Below are positions 1 to 6,955 of a stretch of DNA of 35,471 bases, piece by piece. The first letter of the stretch is position 1. The number at the start of each line of letters is the position of its first letter. A model generated the notes under the pieces. It did no database searches. It worked only from the letters and a program-made list of their open reading frames with translations, and was not told where the DNA came from. Where the stretch lies: assembly GCF_004114425.1 (NCBI RefSeq), contig NZ_RDQF01000068.1:1-35471 (forward strand), read 5' to 3'. The translations under genes and the position numbers were made by a program. Source of the stretch: Bradyrhizobium vignae. Lineage in GTDB: Bacteria; Pseudomonadota; Alphaproteobacteria; Rhizobiales; Xanthobacteraceae.

Positions 1-27
1 GCAGGAGGAACGTCGGCGATTCGACGC

Positions 28-69
28 GACGGCCGACCGGCCAGGGCATGCCCTGGCCGGTCGGCCGTC
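28..69. repeat. Perfect 42-bp palindrome
   Basis: Two 20-base arms (28-47 and 50-69) are exact reverse complements around a central AT, so the whole 42 bases are self-complementary. The left arm reads gacggccgaccggccagggc. The pairing stops at 27/70. It is extremely GC-rich and would form a very stable hairpin in RNA or a cruciform in DNA. No T-tract follows on either strand, so it is not a textbook intrinsic terminator, though it could serve as a terminator or mRNA 3' stabiliser for a gene that lies to the left of the window. Confidence 0.9.
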
Positions 70-251
70 ACGAAAACTGGGGAATTTTCAAATGCCATAA
101 GTGGGGAGAATTACTCCGCCACTCACAACCGGCCGCGATGAATCGCTTTGATGATCCGACCTGCAAGGGTCCGACGCGATCGTCTCTAAGAGCTTGCTTT
201 TGGTTAGAAACCTGTGACATTTCGCCTAGCTCCTTCTTCCAGTGTGTGATC

Positions 252-497
252 ATGCGCGGCATTTTGACAGCAATCATGTTCTTGGCCTTCCTGGTTCAGT
301 CTGCTTCTGCGCAAGGGGTCAAGGATCAGGCCAACACCACCAGCTCCAGCATCGTGACGACTCCCGAGAAGAAGAAGCAGACCACCCAGGCTGCCTCGCG
401 GCCTACCGCTGTCCGGAATGTGACGGGGAGCCTTCCTGCCGGGCGGGCGGCCCAAGGGGTCTGGAGGGATGGCAAGCTGATCGCTGTGCCTCGGTGA
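252..497 (+). CDS. Small secreted protein of unknown function
   Basis: An 81-residue protein with a clear signal peptide (residues 1-20, hydrophobic core then a Ser-Ala-Ser-Ala end, predicted cleavage before Gln21). The mature part begins QGVKD and is short, polar and rich in Thr, Ser, Lys and Arg, with no recognised domain. I chose the ATG at 252 because the same frame is open further upstream but only this start puts the signal peptide at the N terminus. No good ribosome-binding site is visible. The next gene encodes a protein of the same size and plan (cleavage at Ala20/Gln21, then QGVND), which suggests a diverged tandem duplicate. The stop codon lies inside the first copy of a 20-bp tandem repeat. 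Periplasmic or extracellular location is inferred; function unknown. Confidence 0.6.
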   Translation: MRGILTAIMFLAFLVQSASAQGVKDQANTTSSSIVTTPEKKKQTTQAASRPTAVRNVTGSLPAGRAAQGVWRDGKLIAVPR

Positions 498-543
498 GGT
501 CACCCGTGCCTCGCTGAGGTCACCCGTGCCTCGCTGAGGTCAC
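486..543. repeat. 20-bp direct tandem repeat, 2.9 copies
   Basis: Units at 486-505, 506-525 and 526-543 share the consensus gtgcctcgctgaggtcaccc. Copy 1 has a G for C at position 9 of the unit, and copy 3 lacks the last two bases. The stop codon of the preceding small gene (495-497) lies in copy 1, so copies 2 and 3 are the start of the intergenic region. This looks like recent slippage. Confidence 0.9.
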
Positions 544-614
544 GCAATGAACCGTGATGCCGCCGTGAAGGAACGCTGTTCGCCTCCCTGCCGTTCTTGC
601 TCGGGAGATCCCGC

Positions 615-857
615 ATGAAACGATTAGTCTTGATCACACTCGCGCTTGTCGGGCCTGCTGCCGGCGCCTGGGCCCAGGGCGTCAATGACCCCTCGACGCC
701 CAATCGCAACGTGATCATCGTCAACCCGTCGCAGCCCTCGCCCCCTAACGCGACGCCGAATATCCCGAGCCGGATCGAGCCGCCCGTGACGAGGGGCGGA
801 TACGCCCGGCCCTATCACGGGAATAGAACCCGGGGCAGCGGCTCGAGCCCCCGTTAG
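615..857 (+). CDS. Small secreted Pro/Asn-rich protein of unknown function
   Basis: An 80-residue protein. Residues 1-20 are a signal peptide with Lys2-Arg3, a Leu/Ile/Val/Ala core and an AWA cleavage box before Gln21. The mature chain is rich in Pro, Asn, Ser and Arg and looks unstructured. The ATG at 615 is preceded by a GGGAG-type ribosome-binding site at 603-607; an in-frame ATG at 597 would add six residues and has no such site. The mature N terminus QGVND resembles QGVKD of the preceding gene. No domain recognised. It ends 29 bases before the convergent gene on the other strand. Confidence 0.6.
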   Translation: MKRLVLITLALVGPAAGAWAQGVNDPSTPNRNVIIVNPSQPSPPNATPNIPSRIEPPVTRGGYARPYHGNRTRGSGSSPR

Positions 858-886
858 TCGCGCTGAACACCAGGATGCAGGGCGGG

Positions 887-1264
887 CTATTGCGGATTGA
901 CCTCGACCTCCACTGTCGATGTCCCTGCAACGTTACGGTTCTTGCCCGAGATCAGCAGTGTGAACTTGTCGCTGCCGCGCGTTTCGTTTTCCGCCGAATA
1001 GCGGAAGCCCGATCCGAGCACCGCCAATTGTCCCCGTGATGGCCCGCTCACGACCGATACCTTGAAGATCTGCATGTACGACCAACGCAGGCCCTGGATG
1101 CAGTCCGCCCCAGGGGCGATCGACATCGTCCATTTCACCGTATCGTGCGACAAGGCGAACGGCGTGCGTTCCTTGATGCAGAGGGGACTGGCGTGCGCCG
1201 CGAGGCCAGGCACGGCGGACGCCGCAACGGCAACACCCAACAGCAATACTGGCCTTGCACGCAT
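887..1264 (-). CDS. Secreted protein with one Ig-like domain
   Basis: A 125-residue protein. Residues 1-25 are a signal peptide ending in an AHAS-type cleavage site. The mature part has two cysteines (near residues 29 and 55, in PLC and ADC) that could form a disulfide. The C-terminal half follows the cadherin/VCBS-like Ig pattern: Gly-x-x-Gly-Gln-Leu, then Gly-Phe-Arg-Tyr, then Gly-Ser-Asp-Lys-Phe-Thr, and an alternating-Val last strand (TVEVEV). A GGAG site about 9 bases upstream supports the ATG at 1264. A single Ig-like domain usually acts in surface binding, but nothing here names a ligand. It stands alone, transcribed opposite to its neighbours. Confidence 0.6.
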   Translation of the reverse strand: MRARPVLLLGVAVAASAVPGLAAHASPLCIKERTPFALSHDTVKWTMSIAPGADCIQGLRWSYMQIFKVSVVSGPSRGQLAVLGSGFRYSAENETRGSDKFTLLISGKNRNVAGTSTVEVEVNPQ

Positions 1265-1633
1265 TCTCGGTAACTCCAGGAGCGGATGCCGAAGTTAGCA
1301 GCAATGACCTAATGCGGTCTTAGAACGACGGTCTTAGAACGGAGCTGTTCGCCCTTAGGCCGATCATGCGACGTGGATCTCGGGTGCGCCAATCCATCCG
1401 GTCGGCCTTTCCCAGACCATGCCATCCTAGCCCTGTTTTGCCCGACGGATCAAATCGAATTTCGGGAAATGCGTAACCCATTGATTCGACTGGTGTCCGC
1501 TACTGTGCATGGGGTTGTTTTTCGCTTTTTGATGGGACGGCGCCCAGCGCTCTTAAAATATTGCAATTGGCGCCCTCATGAGCTGAAGTTGCGGCGGCCT
1601 CGCGGCCGCTCGGCCCATTTGGGAGTCATCGGA
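1265..1633. other. Intergenic region with a short direct repeat
   Basis: This 369-base stretch separates two divergent genes. It holds two copies of the 13-mer cggtcttagaacg (1315-1327 and 1329-1341). A frame continuous with the downstream secreted-protein gene is open from 1373, but its translation lacks protein-like character and would bury that protein's signal peptide, so I treat it as non-coding. A loose promoter-like pair (TTGATG at 1529, TAAAAT at 1554, 19-base spacer) precedes the gene to the right. Confidence 0.5.
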
Positions 1634-2080
1634 GTGCGATCCACTCGCCGCAAGTCCGTATCAGATCGCTGGATGCTGGGGCGCGCGCCGGTCAAGGCGA
1701 CCGTGGCCGCCGCTGTCGGATTGGTCCTCCATGCCTGTCCGCTTTCATGCCTTGCTCAGACCGAGCCGGAGCCGTCGGTCAACGACTATCTTCCACCAAG
1801 CGAGCCGGAAGTCTCGCGCGACGAATGGCGGCAGCGGATCGAGGAGGCGCGGCGGCGGGCCAAGGAGGTCTCGCGCGAGCGGCGGGAGCATCCGGAGCTC
1901 TACAAGCCGATTCCGGAAGATCCGGATCTTGTCGCGACCGAACGTCTCCTCCGCGACGACAGCCTGCAGCGAGGCGACATCGTCGCGACCAAGAAGGGCA
2001 TGTTCGTCTATCAGGGCCGTTCCGACCAGCCGCGCCGGGATCAGGACTTCGTGCCCGTTCACCCGAAATCGGCGCGCTGA
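1634..2080 (+). CDS. Secreted, highly charged protein of unknown function
   Basis: About 148 residues from a GTG start. The GTG at 1634 has a GGGAG site 8 bases upstream (1621-1625). The ATG at 1673 (135 residues, MLGRAPVKA) lacks a ribosome-binding site but gives a more typical signal peptide, so the start is uncertain. A hydrophobic Ala/Val/Leu segment ends in CLAQ, consistent with Sec export. The mature region is dominated by Arg and Glu (for example EEARRRAKEVSRERREH), likely a short charged helix, followed by a C-terminal part with alternating hydrophobic residues (RGDIVATKKGMFVYQG) that may form beta strands. No family recognised. It converges with the next gene with one base between the stop codons. 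Confidence 0.55.
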   Translation: MRSTRRKSVSDRWMLGRAPVKATVAAAVGLVLHACPLSCLAQTEPEPSVNDYLPPSEPEVSRDEWRQRIEEARRRAKEVSRERREHPELYKPIPEDPDLVATERLLRDDSLQRGDIVATKKGMFVYQGRSDQPRRDQDFVPVHPKSAR

Positions 2081-2081
2081 G

Positions 2082-2780
2082 CTAGTACCGCCGCAAGATC
2101 TCGTTGAATTTGGGATCGGTCACTTCTGTGGTCTCGAGCAGCAGCGACTTGCCTTGCGGAGTTGCCTGCACATAGGCCGCGATCAGCAGGGGCTCGTAAC
2201 GCGAGCGATTGGCCAGCGCCGACCGGATGTCGGATTGCGCCAGCAGCCTGACCTCTTCGTCGGTTGCAGCTGCGCCCGAGGTTACGGTCTGGACACGAGA
2301 GAAGGCAACGTCGATCGGCACAGCCCCGGTCAGGTAGGACATCTTCACGGCGGGCGTGACCGCCTCGCCGGCCTGCGCCTGTAGCGTGCCGAGCGTGAGC
2401 CACAGCGCGGGCCGGATCGGTGAGACTTTCAAGGCAGCGATGATCGCGGCTTGGACCGTCTTGTTCTCGCTGGCCCTTCCGCCTGCGTTGATCGTCGGAA
2501 AGTGAAGAATGCCAGCGGCCATCGCTGCTGCGTAATTCGCCAGCAGATCGCCATCCCATGAGAAAGATGCCAGGCCGCCGGCGGCTGCCAGCTTGGCCTT
2601 GTCGGGCGGGATCTCGCCCGAGAACAAGTCGCTGGCGCGAAAGCTCGGTCGGATCAGATCGCCATAGAACGTCATGCAGGCATGAAGCGCCAGCACGATG
2701 GCGGTGCAGATGCCGATGACGCGAAGCAGGTTGATGCGGTTCATGGAGGAGTTGACGGGGCCGAGGTTCGGCCAGACCAT
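2082..2780 (-). CDS. Membrane-anchored protein of unknown function, coupled to a phosphatase
   Basis: A 232-residue protein with one hydrophobic segment (about residues 20-36, IGICTAIVLALHACMTF) and an Ala-rich helical remainder. The ATG at 2780 overlaps the stop codon of the phosphatase gene upstream (TAATG), so the two are probably translationally coupled. A later ATG at 2744 lacks a ribosome-binding site. The C-terminal part shares a pattern with the protein encoded at 13676-14413: a Pro near LWLxL, then a Tyr-x-Thr-Gly motif about 25 residues on and a helical tail. I infer that the two are distant paralogs. Helical repeats of TPR type are possible but not proven. No enzymatic motif visible. 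Confidence 0.65.
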   Translation of the reverse strand: MVWPNLGPVNSSMNRINLLRVIGICTAIVLALHACMTFYGDLIRPSFRASDLFSGEIPPDKAKLAAAGGLASFSWDGDLLANYAAAMAAGILHFPTINAGGRASENKTVQAAIIAALKVSPIRPALWLTLGTLQAQAGEAVTPAVKMSYLTGAVPIDVAFSRVQTVTSGAAATDEEVRLLAQSDIRSALANRSRYEPLLIAAYVQATPQGKSLLLETTEVTDPKFNEILRRY

Positions 2781-3517
2781 TAAATTGCGAGCAGGCTATC
2801 GCCTTGGATCGTTAGCAGCGTCAAGTTTCCGGTCGCGTAGGCGCCGGTGTCGATGTTGATGCGGTTCGGACGGATATCGGGCGCGCTGACCGGCGTATGA
2901 CCGTGAACGATATATTTGCCGAAGCGCTCCTCCGAGTTCAAGAATTCCTCGCGGATCCAGAGCAGATCCTCATCCTTCTGGCGATCGAGCGCGACGCCCG
3001 GCTTGACGCCGGCATGGACGAAGAAGAAGTCGCCGCAGGTAAAGGACGAAGGCAGTTGCTGGAGGAAGGCCAAGTGCTCCGGCGGCAGCGCGCGTTTCAG
3101 TCCCTCGATCAGCTCGACCTGCTGCTCCGCGGACGGATTCATGGTCGGCGTGATGCCGTAGGAGACCAGCGTCAAGAGGCCGCCATAGTGGCGCCACTCC
3201 TGCAGGCGGGCGGGGTCCTTGAGCACCTCGAGCAGGAAGACCTCGTGGTTGCCCTTCAGACAGACCGTCTCATGCGATTTCGAGCGTTCGATCAAGAGAT
3301 CAAGAACAGCGCGTGAGTCCGGGCCGCGGTCGACATAGTCGCCGAGGAAGACCTGAATGGCGCGTTCGGGCGCCGAGCGGGCGAGATCGACGTCGATCAC
3401 GGTTAACAGCGATTGAAGCAAATCGGCGCGGCCATGCACGTCGCCGATCGCATAGACGCGAACGCCGTCGGGAAGCCGAGGCTTGGTCTTCTTGCGAAAG
3501 CGGCTGGAAAGGCCCAT
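2780..3517 (-). CDS. PPP-family metallophosphoesterase (serine/threonine phosphatase-like)
   Basis: A 245-residue protein with all signature motifs of the PPP metallophosphoesterases: GDVHG (25-29), GDYVDRG (59-65), GNHE (89-92), VHAG (167-170) and HGHT (205-208). These residues hold the two metal ions and position the phosphate. The length matches the single-domain bacterial enzymes (PphA/PrpE-like), which dephosphorylate proteins or dinucleoside tetraphosphates. There is no signal peptide, so it is cytoplasmic. Its stop codon overlaps the start of the unknown membrane-anchored gene. Because the locus contains an EPS tyrosine kinase, a role in phosphorylation control is possible, but that is inference; PPP enzymes are usually Ser/Thr-specific. 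Confidence 0.88.
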   Translation of the reverse strand: MGLSSRFRKKTKPRLPDGVRVYAIGDVHGRADLLQSLLTVIDVDLARSAPERAIQVFLGDYVDRGPDSRAVLDLLIERSKSHETVCLKGNHEVFLLEVLKDPARLQEWRHYGGLLTLVSYGITPTMNPSAEQQVELIEGLKRALPPEHLAFLQQLPSSFTCGDFFFVHAGVKPGVALDRQKDEDLLWIREEFLNSEERFGKYIVHGHTPVSAPDIRPNRINIDTGAYATGNLTLLTIQGDSLLAI

Positions 3518-3673
3518 CAGGTCGGTCGAATCGCTTCTAGCGCCACGAGCAGAACGTCGTGCCCGCTCTTAGCAGAACAAGTCACGCATCGGTATTCTTA
3601 ATTGTCTCTGATCAACGGGCCCGCATTTTGATTCAAGCATTGCGCGGCCTTTGAGCCGTATTTCAAGACGTCT

Positions 3674-3708
3674 CGCGTAGCGTCTCCCCAACAAGAACGG
3701 GGAGCGCG
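3674..3708 (+). promoter_or_regulatory. Hairpin over the ribosome-binding site of the proteinase gene
   Basis: CTCCCC (3684-3689) pairs exactly with GGGGAG (3699-3704) across a 9-base loop. CGCG at 3674-3677 can also pair with CGCG at 3705-3708, leaving a 6-base bulge on the left side. The right arm is the Shine-Dalgarno sequence, six bases before the ATG at 3711, so the hairpin could block ribosome access. Whether it regulates translation is inference. Confidence 0.45.
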
Positions 3709-3710
3709 AC

Positions 3711-4337
3711 ATGCGCAAAGTTGTAAAGTTCCTGGCGGCTGCCGCCGCCATCGTCGTTGCCGTGGGGGTGCAGCGGAGCGCGGAGGCCGCCTTTGTCGGT
3801 GCGCCCATGGGACTGCGCGGTGCCATCCAGTACATCAAGTTCGACCAGCCGACGCTGGCGCCGATGGCGTTCACAATGTTCTGCCTGAAGTACAAGGACG
3901 AGTGCAAGCCGCGGCCGCAGCAGATCGTCTTCCGGGGCGGACGCCTGAAGCTCACGGCCGAGCGCATGGCGCAGATGCAAGAGGTCAACCAGCGGGTCAA
4001 TGCTACGATCCGTCCCGAGCCCAACCTGGAAGGGTTGCGCGGCGAGAAGTGGCTGCTGCATCCGGCGAGCGGCGATTGCAACGACTATGCTGTGACAAAA
4101 CGCCACGATTTGATCGCCAAGGGCTTTCCGGCCCGATCGGTGCTGCTGAGCGAAGTCGTGACCACCTGGGGCGAGCATCATCTCGTGGTCGTGGTGCGCA
4201 CCTTCTCCGGCGATCTCGTGCTGGACAATCTCTCCGGCCACATCATGCCCTGGTCGAAGAAGCCATATCGCTGGGTCCGCATCCAGTCGCCCAAGAACCC
4301 GAACTACTGGGCCTCGCTCGGCGATCGCGCGGTCTGA
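3711..4337 (+). CDS. Transglutaminase-like cysteine proteinase (BTLCP family)
   Basis: A 208-residue secreted protein with a signal peptide (residues 1-26, ending SAEA-A). It matches the bacterial transglutaminase-like cysteine proteinase family (BTLCP, DUF920): GDCNDYAVTK carries the likely catalytic Cys123, GEHHLVVVV the His156/157, and LVLDN the Asp172, giving a Cys-His-Asp triad in the expected order. Length is normal for the family. In other bacteria, members process periplasmic or surface proteins, such as the adhesin-cleaving LapG branch. No partner of that kind is visible here, so the substrate is unknown. The start has a GGGGAG site six bases upstream. It converges with the next gene with 11 bases between. 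Confidence 0.88.
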   Translation: MRKVVKFLAAAAAIVVAVGVQRSAEAAFVGAPMGLRGAIQYIKFDQPTLAPMAFTMFCLKYKDECKPRPQQIVFRGGRLKLTAERMAQMQEVNQRVNATIRPEPNLEGLRGEKWLLHPASGDCNDYAVTKRHDLIAKGFPARSVLLSEVVTTWGEHHLVVVVRTFSGDLVLDNLSGHIMPWSKKPYRWVRIQSPKNPNYWASLGDRAV

Positions 4338-4348
4338 TCAACCGCGCT

Positions 4349-5665
4349 CTATCGTGATGAGGATTGGCTGACGCTCTGCGACAGTCCCAATCCCACGATC
4401 ACCGAAAGACACAGGATTGCTGCCGGGTGCAGCAATCCGGGCCCAGCGAAGCTCTGGACGAGCGCGAAGAGAACACAAGCGGCGGCTGCCGCCGGAAAGA
4501 ACGAGTCGCGTCCGCGCTGCAGGGCACCGAAGAACAGGCGGACCAAGGCGATCAGGCTCACCGCGATCATGGCAGCGAGGCCGATCCATCCCGTCCCCGC
4601 AAAGACGGAAGTGGCCGCCGAGGGTGCGGTCAAAACCGCGCCGGCATCGCTCTGATAGATCCTGCCCATCGCAGCAAAGGTCCCGGCGCCGGCGCCGAGC
4701 CAGCGTGTATCGGCCAGCATGCGCTCGAGGGCGGCCTTGGTCTCGGTCCCCATCTCCGGGACGAGCCGCAGGAGGATCGGTCCGGAGCTCTTCTCGAACA
4801 GGAAGGTCAGCACGATCGATGCGCCGATCAGGGCTGCCAGCGACAATGCGCTCGCGGCCAATGGCGACAGGTCCAGCCTGCGGATGACGAGGATCAGCAG
4901 GATCACCACGACGCCAAAGGCCGCTGCAATCGCGCTGTTCGTGCCTGAAAACCCCAAGATCGCGGCGGCGCTGACCAAGGCCCCGACGAGACCGCAGAGG
5001 CCGATCGCGACCGAGCGAAGCAGCGAGTGATGGGTCTCCGCCCGTTCAGCGGCGAGCTGCATGACCGCCAGATTGAGCACGAAGCCGAGGCCGGCCAGGG
5101 TCGTCGTGAGGTCATGGGGCGCGGCTCCGGCAAGCGCCGGCGAGACCCGATGCAGGTCCAACATCAAGGCGGAGACTGCGGTTAGTCCGCTCAGCACGAA
5201 CAGGACCAGCTCGGCACGGCCGCGGTTACGGACCACCAGGATCGCGACGCTGAGCAACGAGACCGCAGCAAGCGCCAGCAGCAGCGCGTTCACCGTCAGG
5301 CCGATATCGGCCGTGATCGGCCCGAGCGACAGGCCGCCGAGCACGTCGTGAGCGCTGGCCCAGATGGGGTGCGCAAAGCTCAGCGGAAGCGGGGCGAGCT
5401 GGCCCGCGATGCACAGCGGAACGGCGAGCAGAATCCAGCGGCCCCAGGACGTCGCGCGGACGTAGTGCTCGTAATCGGCCTTTCGCGTGCTCATGGCGGC
5501 GGCCAGCAAGCTTAGCGCTGCGGCCATCGTCCCCAGCTGTACACCGATTTTGGCGCCGGCGATTTCGAGAGCGGAAGCGGAAACGATGGAAACGATGAGG
5601 GCAAAATAAGCGAGGGACAAACGGCGCTCGATGCGGAATCCTGAAACGGTCAGGTCACCATACAA
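4349..5665 (-). CDS. Polytopic membrane protein, O-antigen ligase/polymerase-like
   Basis: A 438-residue protein made almost entirely of hydrophobic helices, probably 10-12 spans. A soluble loop in the second half contains LGAGAGTF, matching the FGTGMGTF of the O-antigen ligase-like protein at 8935-10458. The segments after that loop also align: GxxGLAAMIAV against EVGIPMALLVAV, then an LFFGALQRGRDSFFPAAAAA stretch against LGRRRDVIIPLAAAA. I therefore call it a diverged Wzy_C/WaaL-like protein of the inner membrane. It lacks the conserved His of the better copy (HSTPMELASE becomes APSAATSVFA), so activity is doubtful. The start at 5665 is TTG with no good ribosome-binding site; a TTG at 5620 is an alternative. 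Confidence 0.65.
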   Translation of the reverse strand: MYGDLTVSGFRIERRLSLAYFALIVSIVSASALEIAGAKIGVQLGTMAAALSLLAAAMSTRKADYEHYVRATSWGRWILLAVPLCIAGQLAPLPLSFAHPIWASAHDVLGGLSLGPITADIGLTVNALLLALAAVSLLSVAILVVRNRGRAELVLFVLSGLTAVSALMLDLHRVSPALAGAAPHDLTTTLAGLGFVLNLAVMQLAAERAETHHSLLRSVAIGLCGLVGALVSAAAILGFSGTNSAIAAAFGVVVILLILVIRRLDLSPLAASALSLAALIGASIVLTFLFEKSSGPILLRLVPEMGTETKAALERMLADTRWLGAGAGTFAAMGRIYQSDAGAVLTAPSAATSVFAGTGWIGLAAMIAVSLIALVRLFFGALQRGRDSFFPAAAAACVLFALVQSFAGPGLLHPAAILCLSVIVGLGLSQSVSQSSSR

Positions 5666-5752
5666 GCGAGCGATGGGTTTTCAAGCGAAGGTCTGCCCAG
5701 GCGAACAGCTCGGCTCCAGCCATTCGCGTGCGAAAGCTTCAGCGCAGCGTCA

Positions 5753-6028
5753 TCAACGCAGAGTTTTGACGGGTCGGGGGAACACGCGGCCGGCGCGCGC
5801 AGCAGCAAGGCCAAAGCGTGCGCCTGACCCGAAGAGATAGCCGCCCTGCAGGGAGATGGCTGCGAACACCACGCTTTTGAGGCTCTCGAGCGCCGTGAGA
5901 TCGGCCAGCAGGCCGACCGGGACGGCCGCGAGCACCATGACGAAGGTCAACGGCAGCAGCACCAGGACCCGAAAGCGTTGGCCCAGCACCGCACCCACCA
6001 AAAAGCTGAAAATCAAAAACGCGGTCAT
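5753..6028 (-). CDS. Small integral membrane protein of unknown function
   Basis: A 91-residue protein with three hydrophobic segments (about residues 2-15, 19-42 and 47-66) and an Arg-rich C-terminal tail (positive-inside rule suggests it is cytoplasmic). The ATG at 6028 has a GGAGAG site 9-10 bases upstream; an in-frame ATG at 6067 would add 13 unlikely residues. No family recognised. It is on the same strand as the ligase-like gene 87 bases downstream, so they may be cotranscribed. Confidence 0.6.
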   Translation of the reverse strand: MTAFLIFSFLVGAVLGQRFRVLVLLPLTFVMVLAAVPVGLLADLTALESLKSVVFAAISLQGGYLFGSGARFGLAAARAGRVFPRPVKTLR

Positions 6029-6104
6029 CCGAAACACTCTCCGTGCTCCGGACCCTAGGTTTCCCACCCTAAAAAGACCCTTAAGTTGTATGGCTAAATT
6101 CGGC

Positions 6105-6677
6105 CTATTGGCTGCAATTTGCCTGCAGCGAATTGTACGCCTCCCGCAGCCCGTTCAGGGCTACCGTACCCTTGATCTCGCTGTCGCTCTCCCTCACGAC
6201 CACGGACAGCGAGGGCGTCGTCTGCCACTTGCCGGCGGCAAAGGCGGAGACCTCGTCGGGCAGCAGCACGGCAGCGCCTGCGGCCGCCATGCTGGCTTCG
6301 AACGTCAGCGTGCCGCCGCCGCTCGCGGCGATCGTGACCTTGGGGTGGCTGCGGGGCGGGAAGGGCCGGATCAAGGCCACCAGCACGTCGATCTTGCCCT
6401 TCGGTGCGCAGCGGACGATCAGGCCCGCGAAGTCCGGGTCGGATTGGGTCGTGTCCGCCGTCTTCATGATCGCCGCGAAGCTCTCGCCATCCTTGGTGCC
6501 TTGGGTGCGGGTGAACTTCCAAACGGAGGAGGGGGACGGGGTGGCCACGGCAATGATGGGTGCACCCTGGCAGGACGATCGCGCGCTGCTGGCGCAGGGA
6601 TCGGCCCGTTCCAAGGGGCGGTCCGCGCTGCCAAGGAGCGAACCTGCCAACAGCGGGATCAGAAGAAGACCAGACAC
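6105..6677 (-). CDS. Secreted protein of unknown function
   Basis: A 190-residue protein with a short hydrophobic leader (MSGLLLIPLLAGSLLGSA) and three further cysteines near residues 28, 36 and 89, plus one at the extreme C terminus. The core alternates beta-like stretches (FAGLIVRCAPKGKIDVLVALI, HPKVTIAASGGGTLTF, PSLSVVVRE) ending in an amphipathic helix, suggesting a compact beta-rich periplasmic domain. The start codon is GTG at 6677 with a weak AGGAA upstream. It is divergent from the OPX lipoprotein gene, 278 bases away. I do not recognise the family and assign no function. Confidence 0.55.
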   Translation of the reverse strand: MSGLLLIPLLAGSLLGSADRPLERADPCASSARSSCQGAPIIAVATPSPSSVWKFTRTQGTKDGESFAAIMKTADTTQSDPDFAGLIVRCAPKGKIDVLVALIRPFPPRSHPKVTIAASGGGTLTFEASMAAAGAAVLLPDEVSAFAAGKWQTTPSLSVVVRESDSEIKGTVALNGLREAYNSLQANCSQ

Positions 6678-6955
6678 GGCGGATTCCTACTCTTAACGGA
6701 CCCAGCCATAGCAGACGGACGCGAGCCCAAGAAGCCGCGCACTCGACACATCGAGTCCCTGACTGGGGCGGATTGCCCGCCAACCGGGCACACGAAATAC
6801 AACAAATGGTCACAAAGGGTTAAACTAGGCCCCAAACAGTGGCCCGCACGCAACAGTAGCCAACGGATCGCTCCGTTAACCACCGGGAACACTTGTCGCA
6901 CCCACCCGCTAGGCCGTACCAATTTACGTCAATTGGGGACCCTCGGGCGCGATTC

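Noticed and set aside
1373..1633. Upstream extension of the charged secreted protein to 235 residues
   Set aside because: It would bury the signal peptide deep in the protein and has no ribosome-binding site.
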